NCBI GenBank assembly: GCA_963815135.1 | Contig: CAWFFO010000011.1 | Coordinates: 1-64,000, forward strand | Origin: CAIWTU01 sp963815135 | Lineage (GTDB): Bacteria > Desulfobacterota > Desulfuromonadia > Geobacterales > Geobacteraceae | Length of the DNA stretch: 64,000 nt | Reading direction: 5' to 3' | Shown: piece by piece, positions 26,872 to 34,992 of the stretch | Numbering within the stretch: position 1 is the stretch's first letter | Layout: every line of letters begins with the position of its first letter | Made by a program: the position numbers and the translations under genes | The notes under the pieces: model-generated | Databases searched by the model: none | The model's input: only the letters and a program-made list of their open reading frames with translations | What the model was told of the DNA's origin: nothing

Positions 26872-28230
26872 ATGGAATATAATGCAACTGAATTTTATCG
26901 GCTTCGGGATCAGCGGACTGCTGAGTATTTGAGGGGAAAACAAATACAAGAAAAACACGTACATGTACGAATTGATCCTATCACAGCAGAATACCCAGCA
27001 GGGCAACTTGCCCTTCTTTCCCTAGTTAACCAGCTTGCACGTGTACATCGTAATATCACGGTTGAGGTACCAAATAAAACAGTCAAGCCTTTGATAAACA
27101 CACCTTTCCCAGGGACAACACTCACTGAAGTTGCGATCCGGACAATGTGTCACATTGACCCCTACGGCAAATTCTCTGTAGATACTCGGCCATCGTACAA
27201 ACATATTTCGATTGGGATCGGTGCCGAGGTTGGAGACGGGTTTGATTGGTATCTTGGGGCCGATCGTGCAGTTGCATATTTACAAAATACTGCGATAACG
27301 GTAAAGCCATCTAGAGAGTCTATGGTTGGCGCTGCGTTAGCCGCATGCCTTGGTGCAGCTGCCATTTTCCGCTCTCAAATTGGGGAAAAAATAACACCAC
27401 GGGTGTTGTCTGCCTGGAATTATAAAGAAGACACTGAGGCCGAATTTGGACCAGAAGAGTTTGCACCTTTTGATATTGGCAGAGTCCTGATGGTCGGAGC
27501 GGGTGCTGTGGGTGCTTCACTCGCCTACTGGCTATATGCTTTTGGAATCAGCGGAAAAGATTGGATTGTTGTCGATGGTGATGATGTGGAACTACATAAT
27601 ACGAATAGAGGACTGGTATTCACAGCTGAACACGCAGGATGGCCAAATTGCATACCTGCTAAAAAAGTTAATGTTGTAGCCCCGTTTATTGACGAAGCAA
27701 CTTCTTATTCTTCCTGGTATGATGAATGCGAAGAAATTAAGAATAAGAAATTCGATGTAATTCTTGCACTTGCAAACGACCGAAATGTGCGGCAACTACT
27801 CGCTCATCGGAATGCTGTGGTCTCATTACAAGCCACGACCGGCAACAATTGGCTTAGTCAATTGCATCGGCATATACTAGGTAAAGACGACTGTATTTGG
27901 TGCAGGACTGGAGAGGTTAAGGAAGCATCATTCGGATGCTCCACGACACAAGTACAGCATCAAGATGGAACAACCTCAGATGCCGCTCTTCCGTTCTTGT
28001 CTGCTGCAAGCGGTTTAATGCTTGCAACAGCACTGTTGCATTTACAGAAAGGTACACTTGCAAATGGCCCTTACAACTGCTGGTCGTGGGATTTTGATTC
28101 AGGGCATAAAATGGCTGCCAGACCAAATGTTAGGTCCTGTCGTAGCAATTGTTTGAACATTCTGCCAGTCAAAATTCGACAAGAGATAAATAAAAATGCA
28201 AAGTGGAAATCACTAGACAATCAAGAGTGA
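26872..28230 (+). CDS. E1-like adenylating enzyme (ThiF/MoeB family)
   Basis: About 452 residues. An N-terminal region of roughly 190 residues has Rossmann-like alpha/beta character but no nucleotide motif. The active half follows: VLMVGAGAVGASLAYWL (GxGxxG ATP loop, near residue 208), WIVVDGDDVELHNTNRGL (acid and Asn-Arg), LALANDRNVRQLL (adenylate Asp) and FGCSTTQ (likely catalytic Cys). CIWC and CRSNC form a structural zinc site. GTG at 26860 is an alternative start; ATG at 26872 follows AAAGG. The inactive-plus-active layout resembles canonical E1 enzymes. With the JAB gene it suggests a ubiquitin-like conjugation operon whose upstream genes were lost. Confidence 0.83.
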   Translation: MEYNATEFYRLRDQRTAEYLRGKQIQEKHVHVRIDPITAEYPAGQLALLSLVNQLARVHRNITVEVPNKTVKPLINTPFPGTTLTEVAIRTMCHIDPYGKFSVDTRPSYKHISIGIGAEVGDGFDWYLGADRAVAYLQNTAITVKPSRESMVGAALAACLGAAAIFRSQIGEKITPRVLSAWNYKEDTEAEFGPEEFAPFDIGRVLMVGAGAVGASLAYWLYAFGISGKDWIVVDGDDVELHNTNRGLVFTAEHAGWPNCIPAKKVNVVAPFIDEATSYSSWYDECEEIKNKKFDVILALANDRNVRQLLAHRNAVVSLQATTGNNWLSQLHRHILGKDDCIWCRTGEVKEASFGCSTTQVQHQDGTTSDAALPFLSAASGLMLATALLHLQKGTLANGPYNCWSWDFDSGHKMAARPNVRSCRSNCLNILPVKIRQEINKNAKWKSLDNQE

Positions 28231-28273
28231 GTTGTTACATAAATAACTTCGACGTAAGGCAGAAACGTGACGT

Positions 28274-28651
28274 ATGGCAAAGGGATACCATGTGAACAAG
28301 GAACGCCAGGAGGCAATTAACGCCTTCGGGAAGGTCATCGGCAAGCGTGCCGGTTTTAAATGCGAGTGGTGTGAAAGCAAGGACGATTTGAGGGTCTGGG
28401 ACTACAAGCCCGACCTGGAGCCAACTGAGGACAATCTAGCCTTGTTGTGCGGTCGTTGCCGTGAACTTGCCGAAGGCAAAAAGGCCGAAGTAAATGAACT
28501 GCGCTCCATTCGTAACGCCCTGTGGAGCAACATCCCGGCGGTGGCAGAAGGAGTTGCGCGGGTTCTGGCTACTTGCAAGGATCCATGGGTCCGGGAAGCC
28601 ATCGAGGAAAGCTTGATCGATGACAATGTAAAAAAGGATTTGCTCAGGTAG
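28274..28651 (+). CDS. PhnA/YjdM-like zinc-ribbon protein
   Basis: A 125-residue soluble protein. The zinc site is FKCEWCESKDDLRVWDY with a distant second pair LLCGRCRELAEGK, the arrangement of PhnA-type N-terminal ribbons. The C-terminal half has LRSIRNALWSNIPAVAEGVA and PWVREAIEESLIDDNV, which I recall from PhnA-like proteins in other bacteria. No direct phosphonate role is implied; the family function is unclear. It is 9 bp upstream of the YwbE gene, so the two form an operon. Confidence 0.65.
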   Translation: MAKGYHVNKERQEAINAFGKVIGKRAGFKCEWCESKDDLRVWDYKPDLEPTEDNLALLCGRCRELAEGKKAEVNELRSIRNALWSNIPAVAEGVARVLATCKDPWVREAIEESLIDDNVKKDLLR

Positions 28652-28659
28652 GTGATCCA

Positions 28660-28899
28660 ATGAACGGACAGTGCAGAAAAGATATCTATCCCGGTCTTGC
28701 GGTCGCGATCGTCCTGAAAAAAGACCAACGCACCGGCAAACTAACAGAAGGGATCGTCAAGGATATCCTCACCAGTTCCCAGTTCCACTCACGGGAAATA
28801 AAAGTAAGACTCGAGGATGGCCAGGTGGGTAGGGTCCATGCGTTAACAGCAATGTTATCTGGCAGTGAAGGCGAACTGAGGAATAACCTCCATGGATAA
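28660..28899 (+). CDS. YwbE-family protein
   Basis: A 79-residue protein matching the YwbE (DUF2196) pattern: RKDIYPGLAVAIVLKKDQRT, KLTEGIVKDILTSSQFHSRE and IKVRLEDGQVGRVHAL. This is a small beta-barrel-like domain of unknown function. AGGTAGGTGATCC precedes the ATG. The last 12 or so residues extend past the usual end. It probably shares a transcript with the PhnA-like gene. Confidence 0.8.
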   Translation: MNGQCRKDIYPGLAVAIVLKKDQRTGKLTEGIVKDILTSSQFHSREIKVRLEDGQVGRVHALTAMLSGSEGELRNNLHG

Positions 28900-29690
28900 G
28901 ACTTCACGGAAAAATGGTATGGATTTTTACTTATGCCCGTTGGACAAGCCTGCAAGGGTAGGGGGAAAAGATGTTTCCGTTGGTGCAAACCTCGGGAAGT
29001 AATGTACCTGGCAAAGGGTCCACCCGGAGTATGGCCAGCAAGAATGAAATACAGATCAAGATGATGACGTAAATATGAAAAGTGCTGCTTTATTTTGTCG
29101 GAAATTTATAAGGTTGAATCTCATTGATGCTAGAGTAGATTGGCTTTATTACAGTTGTAGAAATCAGCACTCCGTTTTTCAGACGATGTTCGTCAACTTA
29201 GAAAGTTCGAGCCTGCTATGGATTCCCCGTAGCGGACGGTTCTGGGCAACTATGGGAGGAACTCATATTGTTGTAACACGCTTTTGGGGAATGAGAATCT
29301 TTTGCTTTTATAACCCCAAAAAACCAAATAAGATCTTATTAGACATTAGTCCTTGAATTTCAGTGATCGGATGATTAATAAACCAATTAGTAAGCCACTC
29401 GATGTCAAGTATAATAAAATAATTATAATAATGTGATGCTGACCTCCCCCCCTTTTATCTCTTTAACCACGCTGTTAAAAAAGGTGGTTATAAAACCGAG
29501 TTGCGGCCACCGTCCTTCCCGAAGGCTACACTTTCCGTTCCGCACCGCATTTCGCCATTACCGACTGAAACCTCCCTCCCCTTTCGCCCAGGGTGAAGCC
29601 TGTTTTTGTCAAAACAACAAGATATAACGGTTTAAAACAAAGCCGTTAAACCCGTTTTTCGACAATAAGAGCTTTATTTAAAACCGTTAT
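28900..29690. other. Intergenic region in the island, no supported gene
   Basis: An open frame at 29075-29356 lacks a ribosome site and coding character. A short frame at 28893-29003 (36 residues) is equally weak. Inverted repeats are present: AACCAC/GTGGTT near 29465-29490 and ATAACGGTTT/AAACCGTTAT at about 29624-29693, the latter abutting the cut end of the hsdM remnant. These may mark ends of a lost element. Confidence 0.4.
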
Positions 29691-29699
29691 GCGTTCTCG

Positions 29700-30458
29700 T
29701 CTATTGTTAAGGTCCGGGACTGAAGTGGCGCCGATGCTCTCCTGCCCGGCAAGGGAAATGTCACGCGGATCACCGCCGCATTCACGGACGTAATCGCGGG
29801 TCTGGATCAGCATGCCGCCCGAGCCGCAGGTGGAGTCGTAGACATCATGCCCGGCTGCGGATCGACGATCTCGACCAAGGTGCTTACCACATCGGCTGGG
29901 GTGTAGTATCCTCCCGCCTTCTTGCCGACGGAATCAGCAAAGTATTTGATCAGGTATTCGTAGGCTGCCCCCAGCAGGTCGGGATACTTGAAGTTCTCGT
30001 CACGCAGAAGAATCTTTTCGAAGTTCTGGATGAAATTTGCGAGGGTATCTTCGTCAAGTGAACGCTGGCCGATTTTCTTGTTGAAGTTGATATGCTTCAA
30101 CACATCCTGCAGGGCGTCGACGTTGGCATCTTCAAGCGCTTCCAATGCCTTGTTGAGGACTGTACCGACGTTTGTTTTGAGGTGGCAGATGTGGGACCTG
30201 TGGTTTCTTCCGGCACGAAAAAGGTGCATTTGTCAGGGTTGGCGAGTTGGCTTGCGATAATCGAATCGGCCATACCCTTTTCTTTCAAATCCTTGGCAGG
30301 GTGTTTCCACTCCTGGTCGAAAAGGTCGGAAAGGCGCTTCAGGAAAAGCATGCCGAAAATGTATTCCTTGTATTGAGAAGCATCCATGTTACAGCGCAGG
30401 TCGTCGCATGCGCGGCAACAGGAGGTTGGAAAGCTGGCTGATGGTGAGTCTGGACATC
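29700..30458 (-). pseudogene. hsdM: Type I restriction-modification methylase HsdM, 5' remnant
   Basis: Reads as the N-terminal part of an HsdM adenine methyltransferase: MSRLTISQLSN, SQYKEYIFGMLFLKRLSDLF, then NFEKILLRDENFKYPDLLGA, GGYYTPADVVSTLVEIVDPQ and, after another frame change, GGMLIQTRDYVRECGG and AGQESIGAT. Frame changes lie near 30400, 30185 and 29835. The SAM-binding and NPPF motifs' downstream part is missing: homology stops near 29700. hsdS and hsdR are absent. It is a relic of a defence module formerly on the island. Confidence 0.85.
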
Positions 30459-30548
30459 AGAAAATTACTCCAGGGCAGTGGTTAGAAAGTGAGAATTATT
30501 GAACTATACTTTAGGGAGCGAAAAGGCCAAATCGGAATAGGTGTCCAA

Positions 30549-30787
30549 TGTACTCCGGATTTTGCAAGGCCTGTGGGAAAACCCAAATTGAACTGAAAGA
30601 TAGAGATAAAACGATAAGAAACTATGAAGGTAAGTATGCAGTTTTCATTTGATTAATAGAATTGATGGAATTTTTGCAGATGTGGTGTTTGACGAGCCTC
30701 TGCTCAATCATGCGGAAAAATCCCTCTCTATCATCAAACAACCAACTTCACAAATTCAGAGCATTTATTTACGAGCAGGAGCATAAA
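30549..30787 (+). pseudogene. Small zinc-finger-like coding remnant
   Basis: A short frame starts MYSGFCKACGKTQIELKDRD and continues, after a one-base shift near 30645, as NRIDGIFADVVFDEPLLNHA. One CxxC is visible. The N-terminus recalls MqsA-type antitoxins, but the resemblance is weak. The overlapping frame 30662-30922 also has protein-like stretches. I cannot assign a function. Confidence 0.3.
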
Positions 30788-30896
30788 ATTGCCTTATTTA
30801 TAGCAATTGAAAGCTTTATGAGCAAGGAGAAAGTGGAATTGCTCGACACTCGTGATCCGGTTGGGGTAATTGATAATTTTCGACGAAGGTATTATT

Positions 30897-31232
30897 TCAT
30901 CTCTCTTCCAATTTCTCCATAATTTTAAACAGGCATTCTTTTATTATTTCATCATTCATCCGTCTATACATCTCGATGAGCTTTTTTTCTTGTGATGTAA
31001 GGAATATGTGGGTGGCCTCTTCCGCTTCAATTAGGGCTGGCACCGGAACGGAAAGAGCTTCCGCTATGCGTTGAAGTTTGTCGATATTAAGTTTTGTAAT
31101 ACCTCTCTCATATTTTTGAATTTGTTGGAAAGTAACTCCAACTAATTCGCCCAAGGATTCCTGAGTCAAACCCGCCTTTTGTCGGTAGAGCTTGATTCTC
31201 TGGCCAATTTCAGTGCTATTTAAATGTCCCAT
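30897..31232 (-). CDS. XRE-family transcriptional regulator
   Basis: A 111-residue regulator with an N-terminal Cro/C1-type HTH: IGQRIKLYRQKAGLTQESLG then TFQQIQKYERGITKLNIDKL. A C-terminal helix (EEATHIFLTSQEKKLIEMYR) probably dimerises. The promoter region carries an inverted repeat that overlaps the start codon (31230-31268), suggesting autoregulation. It is divergent from the gene at 31426. Similar regulators are common on phages and islands. Confidence 0.85.
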   Translation of the reverse strand: MGHLNSTEIGQRIKLYRQKAGLTQESLGELVGVTFQQIQKYERGITKLNIDKLQRIAEALSVPVPALIEAEEATHIFLTSQEKKLIEMYRRMNDEIIKECLFKIMEKLEER

Positions 31233-31268
31233 AGATGTACCGTCCTTTCCACGGAAGATACATCTATG
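31230..31268. promoter_or_regulatory. Likely operator of the XRE regulator
   Basis: CATAGATGTA (31230-31239) and TACATCTATG (31259-31268) are a perfect 10-bp inverted repeat separated by 19 bp. The left arm includes the start codon of the XRE gene. Spacing of about three helical turns between centres fits two bound dimers or a looped operator. Confidence 0.55.
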
Positions 31269-31425
31269 AAATATCTTTCACCACTCAACTAGATTAGAAA
31301 AATAAGTTGCATTTTTCTAACAGGGGTTGTATTGATTGAAAAATTACCTCTGATTTAATCACTAATCAAGAAATATCGTTATTGTTGGCGGCTTTTACTT
31401 ACTAAAAACGCTTATGAGGTAAACG

Positions 31426-31701
31426 ATGAATGGAAAAAAGGATCAAGAGCTTAGACTTCCAAGGCTTACTGGAAATGAAGAGCAATGTTATCATGCGGAG
31501 AGAATACGAGCGCGTTTCACCCGAAAAGCCAGGGCCATTTACCAAGATGATGAAAAATTTGATCTCGTCATAAAACTTTTTAGCTATGAAGCACACGCGC
31601 TTTTTTGGATTGGAGTGAAAAAGAACCAATTGGAAGGGGTTATCGGTAAAATCGTCAGAAACAATCCGAGCGTCCAAGGGTTGATTGAACTTATTACCTA
31701 A
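31426..31701 (+). CDS. Small protein, function unknown
   Basis: A 91-residue basic soluble protein: LRLPRLTGNEEQCYHAERIR, KARAIYQDDEKFDLVIKLFS and EAHALFWIGVKKNQLEGVIG. GAGGTAAACG precedes the ATG. No domain recognised. It is divergent from the XRE regulator, which may control it. Confidence 0.5.
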   Translation: MNGKKDQELRLPRLTGNEEQCYHAERIRARFTRKARAIYQDDEKFDLVIKLFSYEAHALFWIGVKKNQLEGVIGKIVRNNPSVQGLIELIT

Positions 31702-31798
31702 TCAAATTGAACAGCAAGCTGACTTTTTGGCGGTTTTGAAACTGATATTTTGCAAAGCTTTTTACTACAGAAGCAGATACCATATTTGCGAAGTTTGA

Positions 31799-32008
31799 AA
31801 AGATGGCCTGTTCATCCGCCTCATTGTTGATCGCGGTAACCACCGTTGGCTTGAGGATATGTTTATTCCCACTGAGGCGCTGGAAGCAGCGGACCTGGAT
31901 GAGATTAAAGAACTCAGCGAAAAAGGCTTATCCCTGACAGCGGTTGGTCATGGTGCCAAAACCGTTGGGGTTGAGTGTTGTCCTGATTTGGAAATCGACA
32001 TCTCATAA
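31799..32008 (+). pseudogene. 3' gene fragment, unrecognised
   Basis: An open stretch without start codon, bounded upstream by a TGA, reads KDGLFIRLIVDRGNHRWLED then MFIPTEALEAADLDEIKELS and ends in VECCPDLEIDIS. It has the character of a true C-terminus. It is probably a remnant left by deletion in the island. Confidence 0.4.
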
Positions 32009-32034
32009 GCTTTTCCATTATGGAGTATATAATT

Positions 32035-32829
32035 TTAGAAACGTAGTTCTTTACTCACAGGCATGCGATACTCTGCCCCCTGAACAATTGCTTCAAGATT
32101 TTCCAGCAACCGGATTCTGGATTCTCTATGTGTGTGTCCTGACAGGACGGTAAACTGCACATTCGGATTCACTTTGGCGACTTCACGCAAGGCATTACCA
32201 GCAGCCAGACAGCAAAAGAAGGGGAGGCCTGTTTCATTTGATTTTTCATCATAGGGGATTGACTGAGGAAAAGGCGGCACGTGGGTAAGTATTATAACTT
32301 GCCGGTTGAATTTAACGGCGGCAAGGCATGACTTTTTTATAAACTCGGAAGCATCATTACCTAGTTTTTTCAACAGCAGGAGTCGATCATGTCTGTTCAA
32401 AACCTTCAAATCTTCGATTTCGCGAAAATCAGGCATTTCCTTGTTCAGCACCGATTTCCAGTAACTGCCGGCTCCTGCGTCTCCCCAGCAACCATGCCCC
32501 ACAAGGGCAACGCCTTCCATCAGCTCAACGTGACTCATGTTTTCCAACCAATAAAGGTCGTTTTCTTCTTTGGTCAACTTTCCAATCAGATCATGGACAT
32601 CGGAAAAGGATGAACCGAAATAGTCATGGTTGCCGAGAACAAAGTAGACAGCAGTGTTCGTCGCCTCCTGGATCGCCCTCAGATCGTTTTTGAGGGAACT
32701 TGCCTTGCTGGTATCGCCACCAACAAGAACGATGTCCGGTTGCCAAGGGACTAAACTCTGAAGAAAATTCCTGCGTTCTCGGGAAAGAAGGTAATCAAGA
32801 TGTATATCAGTCAACCAAAGTATATTCAT
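32035..32829 (-). CDS. Calcineurin-like metallophosphoesterase 1
   Basis: A 264-residue phosphoesterase. All metal-binding motifs are present in order: LWLTDIHLDYL (DxH), VLVGGDTSKA (GD), VLGNHDYFGSSF (GNHD), ILTHVPPFPQS (H) and LSGHTHRESRI (GHxH). The start MNILWLTDIH at 32829 is chosen because it opens directly with the first strand and avoids overlap with the divergent gene at 32912. Substrate unknown; the family includes nucleotidases, phosphodiesterases and nucleases. It is one of three such enzymes within 4 kb. Confidence 0.87.
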   Translation of the reverse strand: MNILWLTDIHLDYLLSRERRNFLQSLVPWQPDIVLVGGDTSKASSLKNDLRAIQEATNTAVYFVLGNHDYFGSSFSDVHDLIGKLTKEENDLYWLENMSHVELMEGVALVGHGCWGDAGAGSYWKSVLNKEMPDFREIEDLKVLNRHDRLLLLKKLGNDASEFIKKSCLAAVKFNRQVIILTHVPPFPQSIPYDEKSNETGLPFFCCLAAGNALREVAKVNPNVQFTVLSGHTHRESRIRLLENLEAIVQGAEYRMPVSKELRF

Positions 32830-32911
32830 GCCAGTAATATCCTTAATTTCTAAGCAGATTGCTACTGAAATATGCAAAATTAATGGCATAGAAATAAAAT
32901 TATGAGGAATT

Positions 32912-33736
32912 ATGGCAATTATTATCGCAGACATACATGGCGACCTGGAAAAGGTGCAGACGTTTCTTACCTACAAGGCGCAGGCCCAGCACATTGCCCT
33001 TGGAGATCTGGTTGACAGCCGCAAAAGAGGTGTCACTCTCGAGGACGAGTTAGAGTGCCTTGACCTCCTCTTTTCCTCGGAAGCAGTGTTTCTTTGGGGA
33101 AACCATGACCTGGCTTACACACCGGAACGGCCATGGGATTGTTTCACTAAATTTGTGCTCAATAGCGAAGATATTCATTATTATGCTGGGAAAAGTTCAT
33201 GTTTGAAGAGGTTGTATGAGGAAAAGGGTACTCTCACTGCTTACGATATTTTTACAGACCGATTTAATTCCGAGAGGGATCGCATGAAAGTTGCGTATGC
33301 AGCTGACGGATGGCTTTGCACCCACGCTGGTGTATCCCAGGAAAAGGCCGACATGATACCTCGCGAGATAGTAGAAAGTGGAACCTGCCAAATTGCGGTT
33401 TGGTTGAATGAGGAATTTCAGCGTGAATTCCAGACCCCGGTCAATCCATGCAGTGGAAGCCAGCAGCGCTACGGTAGTGGCCCATTATTTCACGTACCCC
33501 GCTGCCGAGGTGGCACTCACCGCTTTGGGGGAATTTTCTGGTTTGATCCGATCGGTGAGATGATCGACCCTAGCCCTTTGGTGGGCAAGCAGATATTCGG
33601 TCACACGCCGGTTCCTTACCCTGAGGCGGGATCATACTGGGTCAATCTGAACAATTTTGAAGAAGGGATATGGATATTTGATACCGAAACAGAAAAACTG
33701 TTGGATATTTCGGAGCTAAAACTGGGGTTGATGTGA
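32912..33736 (+). CDS. Metallophosphoesterase 2 (PPP/ApaH-like)
   Basis: A 274-residue phosphatase related to PPP/ApaH enzymes. It shows IIIADIHGDLEKV (DxHGD), IALGDLVDSRKRG (GDxVDRG-like), FLWGNHDLAYTPE (GNHE/D), WLCTHAGVSQ (H) and IFGHTPVPYPEA (GHT). The DIHGD and HAGV motifs distinguish it from phosphoesterases 1 and 3. Possible substrates are dinucleoside polyphosphates, RNA 5' caps or phosphoproteins. It is followed after 38 bp by an antitoxin-like gene, suggesting one transcript. Confidence 0.87.
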   Translation: MAIIIADIHGDLEKVQTFLTYKAQAQHIALGDLVDSRKRGVTLEDELECLDLLFSSEAVFLWGNHDLAYTPERPWDCFTKFVLNSEDIHYYAGKSSCLKRLYEEKGTLTAYDIFTDRFNSERDRMKVAYAADGWLCTHAGVSQEKADMIPREIVESGTCQIAVWLNEEFQREFQTPVNPCSGSQQRYGSGPLFHVPRCRGGTHRFGGIFWFDPIGEMIDPSPLVGKQIFGHTPVPYPEAGSYWVNLNNFEEGIWIFDTETEKLLDISELKLGLM

Positions 33737-33774
33737 GATCAAAGAATTTTGCCAGCCTTTCACGGGGGAAGTAA

Positions 33775-34257
33775 ATGGACCTTAAGCACTTGTTGAAAGC
33801 CTATAACCTAACAAACTGCCAGAGACGCCTTTTTAATGCTTTAACCCTCGAGCCCACGGCCCATCCCTATGCTTTTTCTTATATGGAGCGGCATCATCTC
33901 ACTCGGGGAAGGGTTGCGAGCTCGATCCGCCGGTTGCAGTCAAAAGGTTTAATAACTAAGGAAGGGGGGCTGTGGCATATAAAAAATCAGGAGTTGCAAA
34001 CGTGCTGGGCAAGAGTTTTAGAAGGGGAATCTCCAGATGCAGCGGAAATGCGCTTTATTGGCTCATGCTCTATACCCGACGAAGTTAAGAAACGTTCCAT
34101 AGAGGTTTTTGGTGATGAAGAAAAAGCCCATCATTGGCTTTATTCTCCGAATTATGCGCTGGGAGACGTCAGGCCAATTGATCTTTTGCACTCAAGAGAA
34201 GGTGTTCAGCAGGTTTTGGATATCCTCGGTCGTATAGAGCATGGAGTTTTTATTTGA
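33775..34257 (+). CDS. Winged-helix plus MbcA/ParS/Xre-type antitoxin-like protein
   Basis: A 160-residue protein in two parts. The N-terminal winged helix (NLTNCQRRLFNALTLEPTAH, TRGRVASSIRRLQSKGLITK) resembles those at the end of archaeal-type ATPases. The C-terminal part (VFGDEEKAHHWLYSPNYALG, RPIDLLHSREGVQQVLDILG, RIEHGVF) matches the DUF2384 toxin-binding domain of Xre/MbcA/ParS antitoxins, whose usual partner is a RES-domain NAD+ phosphorylase/glycohydrolase. No RES gene follows. GGGGGAAG gives a strong ribosome site. It may act as a regulator or antitoxin for the phosphatase upstream. Confidence 0.75.
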   Translation: MDLKHLLKAYNLTNCQRRLFNALTLEPTAHPYAFSYMERHHLTRGRVASSIRRLQSKGLITKEGGLWHIKNQELQTCWARVLEGESPDAAEMRFIGSCSIPDEVKKRSIEVFGDEEKAHHWLYSPNYALGDVRPIDLLHSREGVQQVLDILGRIEHGVFI

Positions 34258-34394
34258 TTCTTGTTTAGCCGGAGATCCGCTCACTATGATCGCAAGTATT
34301 TTTATGAGGTTACAAAATTACTATATTTGTGGCCGTGTATGTGGGCCATGTACAGTTTTTCAGGCTCTTCCCTTCAAAACCAGGAGGATGAAAA

Positions 34395-34511
34395 ATGGAC
34401 GCACTTATTGTAAGTTTATTTGTCGTCATAATTTTTGTTTGCACGGTTGTCTACCTCGATAAAAGATGGCGCTGGTACCTGTGGTCAATATTTATGCGAA
34501 CGAGGAGATGA
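34395..34511 (+). CDS. 38-residue single-pass membrane protein
   Basis: A tiny gene with a strong ribosome site (AGGAGGATGAAAA) reading MDALIVSLFVVIIFVCTVVY then LDKRWRWYLWSIFMRTRR. One transmembrane helix is followed by a strongly basic aromatic tail that would face the cytoplasm. It ends 3 bp before the next gene, so the two are coupled. The size and layout resemble small type I toxins or membrane anchors; function unknown. Confidence 0.55.
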   Translation: MDALIVSLFVVIIFVCTVVYLDKRWRWYLWSIFMRTRR

Positions 34512-34514
34512 AGC

Positions 34515-34769
34515 ATGAAACTAATTTTTTGTCCGTTTTGTCGGGATGTAATTGCACTGCGAATGCGTTACCGTACCTGTGAGTGCGGGAAAAGTGGCGG
34601 GCAATATACTGACAGACTTAATGCAACAATCAAAGGCGAAGCAATTCCACTAGGCTTTCACAACACCTCATTCCGAACAGCAATAGGACTACAACCACTA
34701 GATGGATGGGGTAAAAATTTCGACGCGTTCGTGATACCCAAAATCTGCCCGACGATACGAAAGGTTTAA
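34515..34769 (+). CDS. Zinc-ribbon protein, function unknown
   Basis: An 84-residue protein with an N-terminal ribbon: LIFCPFCRDVIALR and RTCECGKSGGQY provide four cysteines. The rest reads AIPLGFHNTSFRTAIGLQPL and DGWGKNFDAFVIPKICPTI. CxxC/CxC ribbons with this GGQY and LGF pattern look like a definite family, but I cannot name it. The start follows GAGGAGATG. It is coupled to the 38-residue membrane protein. Confidence 0.6.
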   Translation: MKLIFCPFCRDVIALRMRYRTCECGKSGGQYTDRLNATIKGEAIPLGFHNTSFRTAIGLQPLDGWGKNFDAFVIPKICPTIRKV

Positions 34770-34992
34770 CACTTGTCAACATCTATGCGAAGGTTCAAAG
34801 GAAGACGGTTTTTCACAGGGATTCAGTAGACAACCCCGATTTATACAGGCAAACAAGTAGGGCTTCGTCAGCATTTATGCGAATTTATGTATCTGCCGTC
34901 AACGATTAAACGAAATGCGGTCAATTTTAAGCGAGGATAAAATTCAATCTCTGCAGAGAAATACACTGTTGCACTTTTAAAAAGGAGTTAAC

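Noticed and set aside
26326..28230. Type II CBASS locus
   Set aside because: The JAB and E1-like genes fit, but there is no CD-NTase or effector gene next to them and the E1 lacks a fused E2 domain.
29075..29356. Plus-strand frame of 93 residues in the island
   Set aside because: No ribosome site, odd composition and no recognisable pattern; kept as non-coding.
29440..29700. Possible integron attC sites
   Set aside because: There are inverted repeats but no consistent RYYYAAC/GTTRRRY pairs and no integron integrase gene nearby.
32829..32934. N-terminal extension of metallophosphoesterase 1 overlapping the divergent gene
   Set aside because: The extension is hydrophobic shadow sequence; the fold begins at MNILWLTDIH.
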